Origin: Hypholoma sublateritium FD-334 SS-4
Taxonomy: Eukaryota; Basidiomycota; Agaricomycetes; Agaricales; Strophariaceae
Reading direction: 5' to 3'
Assembly (NCBI GenBank): GCA_000827495.1
Contig: KN817597.1
Span: forward strand, 113,061 to 177,060
DNA: 64,000 nucleotides
The notes beneath the pieces were generated by a model, which was not told the origin of the DNA, did no database searches, and was given only the letters and a program-made list of their open reading frames with translations. Below, piece by piece: positions 1 to 13,191 of this stretch. Every line of letters begins with the position of its first letter. Positions within the stretch are counted from its first letter, which is position 1. A program made the position numbers and the translations under genes.

Positions 1-3000
1 GCGACACGGGGCCCTCTCCGTTCGCGTAGAAGTAGTCCCGCAGGAACTGCAGGCCTCCGTCAGCCCAGTCCATAGAGAGCGAATGCTGCACAGCGCACCT
101 TTAACCACCTGAAGACGATATCCACCTCCTTGTCCGACAGCGGCTTCATGTCGCTGGCGATGTCGCTCAGCGGCGGGATCAGCAGGCCTTCGATGATACC
201 AAGGATCTCCTTCCACACGCGCCCCATGACCATCTCCTTGGCGGTGTCGCTGAGATATGTGTTCAGCGTCTGCAGATTCGCGTCAAAGTAATCAAACAGT
301 GGCAAGATTGCCTGCTCGATCTCGACGTCTGTTAGCTCTTCAGGACGGATGCGCGGCTTTTCGGCTGAAGGCAGCGGGATCTGGGGTTCCGACGATGTAT
401 TTCCAAGGGCCTGGCGGTACAGCGCCGTGACGTTTCCGAGCGCCTTGTTGTAGTCCATGCCCTGGTCGCGGGATTTGATGAGTGTCTTGATCACATTGCG
501 CGATAGGCACTGCTGTATGAATGGGGACATCTGGGGGAGGCAACGTCAGCGGCGGCGCTCGGTGTGTGTTGGCTTGCCTTACCTTGTCGATGAATATGCG
601 CAACATATCCCCTTCAGCCCTCTTCAAGCTCCTGAAAGCGCGTCCGAAGTGGAACAGAATATCGTCTTTCTCGCCCTCCATGCTCACGCGCACCAAAATC
701 TTGCCCTGTGTATCTAGATCCATCCACAACTCGTGCGACAGGAAGTCGCTGAATCTCCTGGGGTCCAGGCATAGATACGCCCGCCCCACGATGTCGTGTT
801 TGCCAACAAGCGCGCGGTCGCGGACAGACACCATCAGCCAGAGCGGCTTATCTACCGACAAGTCAAAAGTCTCATCCCCTACAACGCGAATTACGGTTAG
901 CGCAGAATACGATACGACAACAGCAAACCATACATCGCGGGCTCAGGCTTTCGTAGATGGTCCTAGTCTTAGCCAGTCGTGTGCCCGCCTCGTCGCTGAG
1001 CGTCACAAACGTATCCAGTTTCGAGCTCGGCGAGCTATCCAGCGGGACAAGCCCCTCCGCGATGGCAATCTTCACTGAGAACAAGAACGTGTCGCGTTGC
1101 GTCTTCTCCGGCACGGGCGGCGCCGACGCGCGGATGACCTCCGCGATCTTGTCTGCCTCCATCTGGTTGTACATGTTATCAAGGAGCTTCCGCGCCGCTT
1201 CGATGTTGTTGAGCTTGACGCACGATTCAGGTCGGAAGTTAAACGGCTCGACGCGCTTCTCGCCTGTGATGGCGATTTGGCGCGCCTTTTCCAGCCACGC
1301 AGAGGATTTTTGTGGTTGCAGGTACTCTGATGGCCGGGGGAACATCTCGTTCAAGAAGAGGCTTTCCACGGAACGACAGTAATGATCGATAGCCTTGGAG
1401 ATTGTCTACGAATACATAAGTCAAAAAACCGAGCGAGGGAGGTAGAATGAATAGAACATACCTTTGCCAGACTGGTGAAAAATCTACCTTCCTGGTACGT
1501 ATCTTCCCACTTCAGTTCTTGTAAGAAATTGATTGGACTTCGTAATGAGTCGAAAAGATCCACGATCGAGGAACTGTGTCCCGCTGCTCCTTCCGCTTCA
1601 AACTACGTGAAAAATATTAGAGCAAGGAAGTTTGCAGTAGACGACAACCCACCTTGTCGTGCGTAATAGCCTGTTGTTCAAACCTGTGAGTATATCATAA
1701 GTATGAAGAGGTTATAACCGCACCGCTTCCACCCAATTCTTCGTCTTGTCGTCAGTGTTGACCAACCATTGCCTTACATATGGCTCGAAGAAGGCAGGAA
1801 TGTCCAATTCGAGATCGCCACTGCCCACGACGAACCAAAAGTGAGTAACAAGGGATATCTCAAGAATAGAAAACTCACTCGGGAACAAAAGCGCGATACA
1901 TGCCCATGAGTGTTGTCGTTCGCCGATATAGCGCAAATATGTCCTGGATGGGGACATCAGGCGTCGGCCCATTCATCGACGACTCAAACAGTCGCTTTTG
2001 AGAGGTGCGCAGGTCATTGACCAGCCGCGGGACCGCCACTTCCACGTACAGAGAGACGATATCCAACTTCCTGAAACGAAAGGAAACAGCAACGATAAGA
2101 TCCACTGACTTATTCACGAAAGTCGTACGCAGATACGTACCCGAGGATGGGTTCTGGGAACCGTTTATCCAAGGCTTTCGCTGCAGTCTCGATCTCGTCC
2201 GTCATCAGTAACAGCGGTAGCGCTCTATTGACTCCGGGTGCGCTCTGCTTTTCGCGCATGTTCCCGTCATACCATTCTGCCGAAACCTGTCTTACTCGAT
2301 CCTGCACATCCTGTACCCTGGCGCCAATATCAATGTCGAAGCGAGAGATTAAGGTCGATTCATGGATGTGGTCAAGGATAGGAAGGAAATTCTTGAGATC
2401 TGATTGTTTCAAATTGGGTATGGCGTCCATTGAGTGGTATAATGATGAGAGGAAGACGTTGAAAAGCGCTGCATAGACATTCGCGAGATAGTCGACCTGT
2501 GTGAAGGAGCGTGAAATAAATGAGGTGGTTAAGGATCATATATGTGGGAACGCACATCCGGCACTGGCCAAAATTCCAGCTCTGATTCCTGTATGACCTT
2601 GGTGACATTCTGGAGGGCTTCTGGTATGCATTCCAGGGGCACGTCATTGCGCTCGTAAAATTGTTTGACCAGATCCAAGAAGCACGCGGCACGATATGAA
2701 TGCGGTATCCTCCACCTCAGCGCACACTCGTTGATAAGTTCAATATGCGGCGGCGACAGGATGCCCAACGAAACTTCGTCGTTGTCGTCCACTTCCGGTG
2801 ACATCATCCTCTCCAGATCAGCAATAAGGCAGTACTCGACGAGGCGCTTGTAGAACTTCTTCGGGTTAGGGGGAATGAAGGTGAAATGATGTCCAACAGG
2901 TAGCTCGTCGTCGCCCTCCGCGGTATCATCCATATCAACGCCAACGAAGAGAGATCTCCGGCTGCTGATGGAAGAGTGCCTCAGCGCACCGGGGGAATCA

Positions 3001-4247
3001 AGCTGAGAATATAGAGAGCCTGGCCGGCCTGCGTTCGAAGTGTTGATAGACGGTAGGATGTCTGATGGAGTGGATTTTGCTAAGCTCGGGTTAAATTGGA
3101 CCATGATGACCATGAGCTGCTGAAGATGCGTGGTCTCGAGTGTCCGCCAGTGCTGCCAAGCCGCATCACTTTCAAAGTCTTCTCGACGACCCGGAAAGGG
3201 TGCACCGGCATTGATGTTTTTCAGGCAGGTCTTCAAATCAGTCATAGCAGCCTTTTCCGACACAACACTCCCGCGGACTTTATCCACCTCTGCCTGAAGC
3301 GCTGATTCTGGAATCTTGAACAAATCCCCCGTGACTTTCACCAGTATCATATCAGCAATGCTCGAGCTAATGACCGGACCGGAATCCTTGTCGCCTCGCA
3401 CCGAAGCAGAATCGTAGCCGGAATCACTCTGGGAGTATCCTGGATTTTGGGAAATAGTTGGAGCCAACTTTGCTGTGTATGTATCGAGTCGCGATAGGAG
3501 CTCCGGGGAAACATGATTGACGCTTCGCAGGGATTCCCGAAGGAGTTTGATAAATTGGGCAATTTGGTTGTTGAGTTCAAGTTTCCATCCTTCCCCAGCC
3601 AGAGTAGGTTCTTTCTTGAGGACCGATGTGGCATGTGTTGCAAACATGAGAATGAGCTCTTCAATCTTCCTGTTCTCCTTCATCTGTCGTTTGAAGGTAT
3701 CCACCATGAATTGGCCGTAGAATTTGCCCATTGTCCGGCGAACAAGTTGATCTGAGTATCTGCTTACCGGATTAAAGGAGAATGTAATTTATCAGAGTGG
3801 GAACACGCACGCGGCTTCCTTGCCCATCGCGATATTCTGCAGTTTCTGCTCCAGCACTTTGAGCAACTTCTCAGGGAACTTGACACTCTTTGACCCATCC
3901 CTCACGTCCCGAAACATGTCGCCGATAGAGAAATTGGACAGAGCCGAGAGACGAGATGAGTGCTCGCGCGATTCGGTGGAGACATGCTGCGTCTTGGGCG
4001 ACTCCGCAACCTTTGGCGTCATAAGATACGACAGGAGCCTTTCGTAGATTGTCAATATCACGACGAGGAAACGAGCCGTAAGAAATCGGATACTTACGCT
4101 ACGCGCAGAACATAGCTGGGACCGACATTAGTTAATGTGCTCTGGCATTCGAGAAATGCCGACGCACTCAAATAAATCGTCGTCCGTCACCCGATTTTTC
4201 GACACCCGACTTTCATGGGCGAAACTATCATAGCTTCGCCGTGACAT
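1..4247 (-). CDS. Munc13-like MUN/C2-domain protein (3' end beyond window)
   Basis: Fungal Munc13/Git1-type protein, expected to act in vesicle priming and exocytosis at the plasma membrane. The model has 13 exons on the minus strand: 4168-4247, 4098-4115 (18 nt), 3811-4038, 2556-3759, 2141-2496, 1879-2070, 1719-1820, 1653-1683, 1462-1602, 934-1405, 583-878, 99-530 and 1-46 (partial); about 1,199 codons are visible. Helical MUN/MHD1 sequence fills exons 4-10. A C2 domain lies in exons 10-11 (start DETFDLSVDKPLWLMVSVRD, then GKHDIVGRAYL). The MHD2 segment follows (VWKEILGIIEGLLIPPLSD, then EVDIVFRWLKFLRDYFYANG). The start is the first ATG in the frame leading to YVLRVA. All internal phases agree. 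The assignment to the DUF810/Munc13 family rests on recognised C2 and MHD2 motifs; the exact cellular role is inferred. The C-terminus lies outside the window. Confidence 0.85.
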
Positions 4248-4845
4248 TAGTTCTGGTAGTATGTATTCTTGATGAATAGATGCGAGGTAGTACTGGCCGA
4301 AGGCTAACCGAGCAGGGGGGATGGGGAAGTGGATGGAGCTGAGAGCCGGCGACGATGTCACCGTGACCGTGCGGCAAGGCTGCGGGCTCAGTCCCCCTTG
4401 TTATCAGACGCAATCATCACCAAACAACAGAGCCCTCCTCTTCTCCTGCCAACTCAATGCCAACTTGAACTTGACTTGAACTCAGTTGAATATATCACTC
4501 TATCGGTTTCTAGCTGCCACGCTTGAATATCTCTTCGACTGAACATGCTCGTTGACTATCCTCCGACTATATTTTCTTAGCCTTTCTCAGTACATCCATT
4601 TCGCTGAGAGCTTGCGTGCCCTGGCCCAATCCTGATACCTCTGGCCCACTGCTAAATGTGACTTGATCTTCCCTCTTTTCCCATATATCGCATATATCAC
4701 GAATGATATCGACAGCAGGCACTCGAACCCAAAAGCCTCCCGCTATTTTTAACATTTGGCTTGTATCTGCTTAATTTGGCTCTATCAAATGCGTATCTAA
4801 AGCAATGTCTGTACTGCAAGCACACTGTCACGGAGGTCCATACTC

Positions 4846-5217
4846 TCAAAGAACAATCGCAGCAGCCATTCCCGCGACGATGCCGACTATCACTTGATCT
4901 GCCCTCAGTGTATGGGCGCCACTTGTAGCCGATACGGTGGTTGAAGGAAGGGTGACAGGCTTTGTAGTCGTCGTTGCGGAAGTCGTTGCGGTAGCTGTGG
5001 GCTTTGAAGTCGTAGTGGGAGTGGTGCTGGTGGTGAGTGCAGTCGTGCTTGCAGTCGTCGTCGTTGTGACCGCTACAGAGGTCGTGGTGGAGTCCGAGGT
5101 AGTGCTGAACGGCGAAATTATCAGTCCCAAAAAACATAAATTGCTGAGCCCTGCTTACTCTGTCGGGTCCGTCGAAACGGTAAATTCAAGCCCGTCCTTG
5201 CGTCTTGTGCGGTGCAT
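4846..5217 (-). CDS. Ser/Thr-rich surface protein tail, GPI-anchor-like C-terminus
   Basis: Two exons can be joined in frame: 5159-5217 and 4846-5104, with donor GTAAGC and acceptor TTCAG, giving about 105 residues from the ATG at 5217. The product is mostly a Thr/Ser-rich stretch, as in heavily O-glycosylated fungal wall proteins. It ends in a short hydrophobic run (VIVGIVAGMAAAIVL) directly before the stop, as in GPI-anchored proteins. No secretion signal precedes it, so either upstream exons were missed in 5218-6600 or this is the remnant of a larger secreted protein. The phrase GLEFTVSTDPTD before the Thr-rich part could be the end of a folded domain, but I do not recognise the family. 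Confidence 0.35.
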
Positions 5218-6620
5218 TCAATTCATTAGCACATCCCCGCGTCGAACCTGTGCAGAATTTACGTAAAATCAAGTTGATTTCATCTCTGGGTGCCACACCA
5301 CGGGCGCTTGAGGTGCTTTATGGGCACGTCACTGAAGACTGCCTCCTTGAGTGCTCAGCGGCAATTTATACGACGGGTGCCATCAAGCACACGCTCACTC
5401 CAATGTCACTTTGCGCGGTCTTCAGACATCCAATTGATCAGTGATCCACCCTACCTGCGTAAGAATTCACTTCCGAAGGTAGAGGATTTCATGAACGCAC
5501 CGCAGCGTGAATTGTTCAATTCTTGCTTATCACATAAGACCAGCGTTGCATATTCCATGTGGCTCAATGTTATGGTTGACGGAAGAAAGTAGTGGAGCCC
5601 TTGTCCTCAAGTGCTTGGCTCGAATAGCAATCAATTACGTACATGTTATGTCCTTCAGAGGTTTACGAGGTTCCGACGACATGTACAGGTAGACTTTCCA
5701 CATAAGGGAGAAGGAGAAACTCCCCAGCAGGTATTTAGGTCGTTTTCCACACAATAGATGGGCCTTTACTTTGTGTGTTCCTTTCTTCTTGAAGTTGGCG
5801 ATGAAGTGTCGACAAAGTCACAGTATGTAGCCGTGTAGAGAATGCGAGAAATTATCACGACGCCAGATAGATTTGCATAATCTCAAGAGCCACACTCGAA
5901 GCAGTTGCTCGCCGCAAAGGCTTCTAGTCTTGTCTAAGACTTGTCCTGATTCAAAGTTGTAGTAACTTGAGTAACCGTCAGGTTGTGACTCGTTGCCCAG
6001 TCGACACCTTCTGGAGATCTCATTGAGAAAAGCTCGAGCATGCATTTTGGGCGAAGACCAAAGCGTTTCAATAGACAAGGCCCCAGGCAATTGACGTCGG
6101 CGAGTGAAGGAAATGTTGAGGAGGTTGAAAACGTAAACCAGCGATTGCCATGCCCACGCCCTTGTTTGGCCCTGATGTGACTGTCGCGTGACGTTACGTT
6201 TCGCGTTGCCGGCTGTTGCCGCTCCAAAAAGACAATGAAGAAGAACAATGAGCTTGTCCTCCGGGCCCATGGACGCTGATGGGCCTTGTGGCAAGCGAAG
6301 TCCCCAATGCCACGGGGCAGCCATTTCGGCCTAGGTGTGGCCGTATAATAACAGTGAACACGATGTCGCCTGTTACCCACCCCTCCTCCACATTGCCCCT
6401 TACTTTCAGCCTCAAGCTTCACGCTTGAACTTCACGTTCTTTTCCCGCCTGGTGCCCTTTAGAGTCTTCATCCAATCTACGAAACCCTTCGCTTTGATAG
6501 CGACTTCGGATCTCTGAGCCACATACAGCTGTTGTAACCACTACGACCCAATACACACTTCAGACAACCGCAGTCAACAGCTCTTACACCCATCTAATCC
6601 TACCGTAATTCCTGCAATCA
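5218..6620. other. Intergenic stretch, no convincing gene
   Basis: About 1.4 kb with only short or compositionally unconvincing open frames on both strands. It should hold the promoter of the membrane-protein gene starting near 6647 and perhaps missed 5' exons of the Ser/Thr-rich protein. I see no RNA gene or repeat. Confidence 0.5.
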
Positions 6621-6646
6621 GATATGCTTCCTCCTCGTGCCTGTCC

Positions 6647-7604
6647 GTGTTTTCTTACATTGACTCTTTGAACGCCACCGCTGACTGGGAGGAAACTTTA
6701 GACACGTTCATCGGTCTGAACGGCATCCGCGTGCTGAGCGTCATCGCGCTTCTACTTGTTTTCTCCAGCAATGTCGTGACTCTCGCAAACGACATCAAAG
6801 CCGTAAATCGCTTCATGGCTGGTGAGAAGCAAGCAGGCGGGACGACAAACTCCACAATATCTGCGGTCTATGATACGGATTATATCATGTGCGTTGCTAC
6901 CTTCAACTTTCCACTTACAACTGTGCCTCATTCATCCTCTGCAGGGGAAGTACGGTGCCAAATCAGCCTGCTGGGGCGTTCTGGGCAGTCTTGAATAGAC
7001 TCTTCATAATATTCCAGACTATCCTACTCATCCTGTCAGAGTTTGGTTTCCCCGCTGTATTTTTCGATCTGTATTTCCCCGTCCTCGGAAAGTCTTTCGG
7101 ATTAGGCGCGCTTGGTCTCATTCAGATGCTGTAAGTATTGCATCAACTTTTTTTAACGTTGGGGGTCTAACATAGTGAATTAGTATCGGCGCTGCCGTAC
7201 TTTCGCACCACGTCGACACCTTCACGCTCGTCTCCGCCTTCTTCTTGTTCTCCGTCGGCTGCGTCAATACCCTGGCGGGCCTCATCTTCCGCGAATCCGC
7301 AAAATCCCGCCGGTCGCTCACGTCGTGGCGCGAGCACGCCAAAGGTGCCCTCCCCACGCATGTCGCCGGCGTGAAAATTCCGCCCTTCTCGCCGATGTCC
7401 AGCCCGCCGCCGTTCGTGTCAAACCTGTACACAGGGATGACCAACTCAAGCAGGGCCACCGACGAAGAGACCAAGGACGAGAAGAAGTTCGCCGGATTCG
7501 GGTTCGGGCGCCAGGGCGAGAAGGCCGCCGCGCTGAAGGGGTACCTGATCTCGAAGCCCGTCGAGTCGCTCCCTCGCTACGTCCCCAATACCAGCGCATT
7601 GTAA
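6647..7604 (+). CDS. Small multi-pass membrane protein, basidiomycete-type (DUF7598-like)
   Basis: Three exons: to 6888, 6945-7130 and 7184-7604. Hydrophobic segments include LSVIALLLVFSSNVVTL, a long one around RLFIIFQTILLILSEFG, another near FFDLYFPVLGKSFGLGALG and SAFFLFSVGCVNTLAGLIF, giving about four membrane spans. A hydrophilic C-terminal tail of about 90 residues follows. The pattern LNGIRVL-(TM)-NDIKAVN resembles a conserved uncharacterised Agaricomycete family (DUF7598 as I recall; not verified). The start is unsettled: the open frame reaches upstream of 6647 without an ATG (6647 is GTG), and the nearest ATG at 6624 is in another frame. An upstream coding exon is likely. The first in-frame internal Met would remove the first membrane span. 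Function unknown. Confidence 0.7.
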
Positions 7605-9280
7605 GGGCGCGTGAACGTTGAGCCGCCCCCGGATAAATGCAGGCGTCCGCGAGGCAGCGTTCTTGGCAACGCTGTCAGTTCTTTTTGTGGTGCCAGTTCT
7701 ATTATAATGCCCCTACTCCACTACATGCCCCACACGCCTTATACGAGAACAATTGATCAACGAACACTTGTCGCAATCCCATACATAGCATCCCCACACC
7801 GCACGCTGCCCCCTGTACGCTACTCTGCATTCTTAACAATACTGTATCATAGTTATTTACCGATTCTCTCTTGTAGCTCATCCACGCAATATGCATTTCT
7901 CCAGCCACTGTTATGACATTCGAATATCATTTCGAAGACGCAGTAATGACGGGCTTTGGAGATCACACGACTCGTCCCAAGTTCCGTGATGAAGATGATG
8001 GAAGGCGGGTTAAAAATAGGCGCCCAAATACTGATTTGACCAAGATTTGACGCCCACGACGCTCGGTTGTCTGTGTGGCCGTGGCACTTGCCCATCCTTA
8101 CGCAAAAACAGATAGTAGGAGTGGGGTTCCATCCGAGACCTATATACCTGCACACTTACAGTTACCCTGCTAAGAATAACAAAATTAAGTCGAAAGAAGC
8201 ACGTTCGCTGCAAGTTCGCTGTTTGATTTCGTCCCGGAGACGTTCTGAAATATTTATAGATAAGTAGATCATTCCGTTAACATATCTTCAACTAGACCTG
8301 CTGCCCGTTTTTACGGTGTGAGGATATACGCTTACCAGTTGACCTCGGTGAACAGGTAGCAGTCAAATGGCAGACACGAAATGGCGATAGAAAGGCTGAT
8401 TTCAACTGTATATTACTTCGGCAATGATCACCTGTACACACGGCGCACGCCATTGCACCGTCGGATCTCAACATTAGCAACTTAAATAAACTGGTGTAGT
8501 GAATCATCAGAGCTTCACGCGCGCCCTTTCGTGACCACGATCAAGGTTCTTTTGACGTTCGTACGTGGATCATGCGCCGTCGGGCAGATCAGTGGGTGGT
8601 GTATTTTGTGCCATTGAAATGGTAAATGCCGAGGGGATATCGTGGGGACTATAGAACACGCCTAGTTCATTCATACCCTGCACCAATAATGCAGCATTCT
8701 GGGGATGTATGATGAAATAGAGTCGCACCTCATCGAAAAATAATATTGCCCATGGTAAAGTGACGCTCAGATTGCGTTTCCTGGCGCCATCTGCCATTTT
8801 CCGATCTGTGGAATTCCTCCAGCGCCGCTACGGACCCATTGTCTGGCTTCTTAACAGTTAAATATATCGAGAAAGGAACGGGTGAAGTATACCTGTGATT
8901 TAATAAGGGAGCGCTTAGCTTGGGCAGAAGCCATCTGACGCACGGTCGCCTTTGGGTCGCCTGTTTATTCGCCTACAGTTTTCAAACGTTCCATCCAGGC
9001 CTGACCTGCTTGAAGCCTGTGCCCGCTCGCACTCACCACCTCCCGTGTATCTCCCTCTCGTACAGTTCTTACGCGCTGCATTTCCAGAGCGCCCAGCCTT
9101 GACTTGCATTCCATATCAGAAGAACTGCTCGCGCTTGGCTCACACGCTGCGCGGACTCGCACAAACTCAGCAACCGCAACAGTCATCTCAGCAGAGGGTA
9201 GGTGATACTCAACTTATAACCCGCCCCGCTGAGCGGTTGACGCTGAACGCTTACCATTGAAGTTTGAACGCTCAGCCTTG
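7605..9280. other. Intergenic stretch, no convincing gene
   Basis: About 1.7 kb between two plus-strand membrane-protein genes. It contains scattered short open frames only, the best being a 75-codon ATG frame on the minus strand (8570-8797) with no recognisable motif. The last 350 bases are GC-richer and pyrimidine-rich and probably contain the promoter and 5' leader of the next gene. Confidence 0.5.
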
Positions 9281-11415
9281 ATGATGTCGAAGAACACAGC
9301 AAAGGGGCGACTCAATGGCGTGCTCCCGGCCCCTATCATTGCGCCTGGCCTGAACAATGTGACCGCGTCCGAGGATCACGCCGACTCCCGCGACATCGAA
9401 CTGGGATTTGGCTCTTCCCCTCGCCAGCATCGCTCTCCTCAGCTCCATACATCACTGGTCGAAGGCACGCCCTACGTTTCCCTGACAAGATATTCGAGGA
9501 GTTTTGGCTCTGTTGTCACGCTCAAGCAAGATCAAAAACAGGGTGTGGTCGGCGAAGCCTCTGCCTCGAACATAAACGTGCCCCGCAAACATATCTCTGG
9601 ACCATCCATTCTCTCTTCGGAGAATAACTGTCTTCACTCACACCAAATTGTTCAAACCGATCTCTCTGGAAAAGACATTTTTCGACGACCTCGGACAACG
9701 AGCCCCGATAATTTCAGGCGATCAATTTTGCACAAAGTCCCGGAGGAGATGGAATCGAGTGACCTTTCTTCGTCTCAATCGCGGAGACAGCAGGTGTCCG
9801 CTGACAGTCAACGGTTCTATGGATCTGTGGGACATGGACATTCACCAATGGGAATCGATGATGAACGGGTGGTAGCCGGCAATTTGTCCTTCGAGGAAGG
9901 TAGTGAGCTGAGCGAAGAGGAGGAGGAATGGTTGTTGGATGAAGAGCTAGCTAAACAGGGACTATATCGAGGCAAGTGCATATACATTCGGACCTTGGAC
10001 GCATATACTCACTTTTAGCGCAGGCGATTACAGAACCTTGCTGGCCTTGTACACATTGGTGCCATTATCCTCGCTATTCGCCTTCGTCTCTCTTGCTCTG
10101 ATCCCCATACTTGCTTTTCCAAGCCGAGTTGACTCGCCGTACCCATATCCACCCTACCTTCCATATCCACTACCCGAGATCTGCACTGCAGCAGCTCTGT
10201 GGTCCCTGGCATATCTCCTGCGAGATCCGCTGTATGCAACATGCATCTTCCTCGCGTCGCTAATACCGTTCCCATCTCGTCGATTCCCTGAACTCATACC
10301 GTTCCTAACATCATCTTTTTCTGCCGTCCTGCAAAGCGCCTCGACGCTCTTTCTCCGTCAACTTGCTGTGCCGATACTTCTCGTTCCATACTTCTCCTCG
10401 GATCACTCAAATCTTCTGTGGCCTTTTCTCTACGAGGGAATGTGGACCACTCATAAACACGACTTTCCTATATGGCAAGATGTCGCCTTCCGCCGCGTGT
10501 GGTGGATAGCATTGGGCTGGGCAATGGCGGAAGCGGTGGTTGGGATCAAACAAGGCTACGAAAATATAGGGCTGTACAAGGATGTCCTCGTTGGCATCAG
10601 AGTGAACGCGACTAGATCCAAGTTGATGGCGGAAACCAGACTAAGATCTATTCCAGTGGACCACACGCCGTCGAACAGCCAAGCCACAGACTACAACAGC
10701 ATCGCCCCCGCACAGCGAGATCAGAATGGTCAGTGGGGAGATAATTCGATGAATAGTAGGACAGGAGAGGCCATGCTATCCGCAGTTGTTCCGCAAGGAC
10801 AACACCAGTCGATCTCCAGGTCACCACCCGATTTTGATCTTAGGCATTATTCTGCGGACGAGCTGCGGAGTGCTGAAATCCCTGGAGAGACACGGCCTTT
10901 ACTAAGTCGTCAGATGACCAGAGAAAGTGACAGGTTGATGGTCGAGAACGAAGTCGAACGCGATCTAGAAGAGCTGATAAAGCTGAAGAATCGCGAAGAA
11001 CTGGAAGAGATATACGGAATGCCAGTTATCGTGAGTCTCGCCCATAGATCTCGGCAGATACAATAAGCTGATAATCTCGTCTGCGCAGCACATTCCAGTG
11101 TTCGTCTCATGCTTACACCGCGTCAACTCTATCCTCTCTTCACTGGGGACCACACTCCTGCTCACATCAGCATACATGCGCTCGACGTTTGCCTATACAG
11201 CTTCTGTCGATCCTCAATCTACACCTTTTAAACCTTCAAATAAAGCTTTACGCGTTACCCTACCTATTCTTCTTACGGTGCACGCCTTCCTGACGTTGAT
11301 GCACACCCCATGGATTTTGCCACGCTTAGGCATTCACACAGTCGTCTACATAGGACTTTTAGTTTCGCTGGGCCTATTCTTCGGTGGATTGGGAGTATGG
11401 GAAGCTCTGACATAG
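9281..11415 (+). CDS. Conserved fungal multi-pass membrane protein, unknown function
   Basis: Three exons, 9281-9971, 10024-11030 and 11089-11415, encode 674 residues. About 225 N-terminal residues are polar and Ser-rich, ending in an acidic patch (ELSEEEEEWLLDEELAKQ). A membrane region follows (TLLALYTLVPLSSLFAFVSL, AALWSLAYLLRDPLYATC, an amphipathic loop, VWWIALGWAMAEAVVGI). Next come a polar region with a short charged helix (ERDLEELIKLKNREELEEI) and two or three C-terminal spans (PILLTVHAFLTLMHTPW; VYIGLLVSLGLFFGGLGVW). The start is the ATG pair at 9281, first in frame after a stop. The first intron is best read as GC-AG (donor GAG/GCAAGT at 9972). A weaker canonical alternative (GTGCAT at 9976 to TTTTAG at 10018) adds two residues. 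I do not recognise a characterised homologue. Confidence 0.8.
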
Positions 11416-13191
11416 CTTTCCAACAGTGCCTTTACCGAGCCATATTCTACATCAAAATTGGAAACAGCATCCCACCACAGTCTGACCGTAGTTTCAATGA
11501 TATCTCGTCCAACTGTAATTTGGTTATCCGACCCCACCTGGGTTTTGCACGACACGTAGTAAATTCTGTTTATATCGATAATTATTCACGACAATCATGA
11601 TGCAGACAATTAATCTTTACTCATTTCTTACCGTAATGGTTGTCGATCAAACGTGTTAGGCAGTCGGAAGAGACAACATAGGCTGCATGCCACACGAATG
11701 CTTCGTTTTATCTCACCTACCGCTCCTATGTACCGGTGACGCTGTCTCTGTAAATTCTTTACTCGTGGTATGGTGAATGGCTTAGTATCGTGTACCTCAC
11801 ACAGCAATTTGGGAATACTTGGGACATATGGGTGTTCTCGGATGTATGAACATCATGCTGCGGCAGCCTGTTATGAGTTGGGACGCTCTGTCCTCCAGCT
11901 CGAAGGCGGTGCATCGGACGCGAAACAAAGGAAAAAATTATCTGCTGCCACACACAATACACGTGGACTGGTTTTCTGTGCCATTTCAGACGCTATCTTC
12001 GCATGGCATCGTTCACATCTGCGTCATGGTGGGAACAAGCTGTGCTGCCTCGAGGCTTTTGATCAATACAGGAGAACAGGACATGTCGTGAGTTACTCCT
12101 ATCCCAAAAGAAAAAAATGCTATAACATATATCGCCGTCACTGTCAATTTGCTTTGCTGGACGAGACTGAAAATTGTGATGGGAAGCTAATCACTATAGT
12201 CAGGGTCGATAGTCACTTGTCTAAAAATAGATACTCTTACAACGCCACAAACGGGCGCTTAATTCTCTGCAGCGCAAATGACTCACGAGATCCGAGATAG
12301 CACACTCCGTCTTCTCTGTACCGCGTGCACAGCAGCTCACATGTAACTTTGTTCATACATCCTTCTTATCAGACATCAAACGCCTTTTTTTGTGGCTTTC
12401 TAGACAAACGCAGCTCCCGCCGGTTGCTTAACCACGTTGATCAGATCCAGTATCCGTAGTCCAAAGATTACTAGGTTAATAAGAATGAATATATTTCCTC
12501 ACGTAAAGATAGTTTGATCCGCGATACTAGCAGCAAGGACTCCTACATAGTTGAGTACTCGTGGCTCGTCCCCGTTTTTTACTTTAATCGGATTAAGGTG
12601 TTTAAAAATCCCGAAGCCATACCAGTAGCTAATTTTAGTGCATTTTGTTCCAACACATCAATAGGAACATATTTCTCTAACATTTCTGAAACTTTATAAC
12701 GCTGTTGGGCTTTCAAAAACCGCTCTCCTCGACAAATTGCGCATGGGCGTTTGTTTCGCATCGTCATGATATGGGGGTACGCCCATGCAAACCCAGGGAA
12801 ATAAATTAGGCGCCAGATTGCGTTGGATCATAAAGATGTTGTGAGTCAGTGCTGTGAAAGGCATAAGAGGATATCGGGCCTCGTTGCATGCAGATGGTGG
12901 AGAAACTGCAGTCATGGCGATGTTTTCTGGCTATTTTTGGCGCAGAGTATCCACCATTGGTGGCCAGCATCCAGCATCCGCGGAGGAATGCCATCTACGC
13001 CTGTTGTATGGCCGGCCATGATGTAACATGGCCTCGAAAGTGGCAGAGATGTGCAGTGACCTCTGCCTCGAGGCAAGTAATCGCAGTATATAACCGAACG
13101 ATTTGTGCGTCCTTTAGAAACACAATCCTTTCACAGAAAGTGTACTGCCTTCTCCTTGCCTGGGTGCATTATACGAGCCTTGGCTATACAT
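11416..13191. other. Long gene-poor stretch
   Basis: About 1.8 kb. The longest frame is a 176-codon ATG frame (11770-12300, plus) without family features, conserved motif or plausible splice context. The rest is AT-rich and has no clear repeats. A TATA-like TATATAA at 13087-13093 belongs to the next gene. Confidence 0.5.
13087..13093 (+). promoter_or_regulatory. TATA-like box upstream of the small gene at 13192
   Basis: TATATAA sits 105 bases before the ATG at 13192, a reasonable distance for a basidiomycete core promoter. It supports transcription of the small spliced gene that follows. Confidence 0.4.

Noticed and set aside
5818..6422. Two overlapping minus-strand frames of about 165 codons
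   Set aside because: Both frames overlap each other, lack motifs and lie in the likely promoter of the 6647 gene.
8570..8797. 75-codon ATG frame on the minus strand with a protein-like hydrophobic stretch
   Set aside because: No family similarity, no neighbouring exons and no consistent promoter; could be chance.
11770..12300. 176-codon ATG frame on the plus strand
   Set aside because: No recognisable motif or domain-like pattern, no splice or promoter support, and the region is otherwise non-coding in character.
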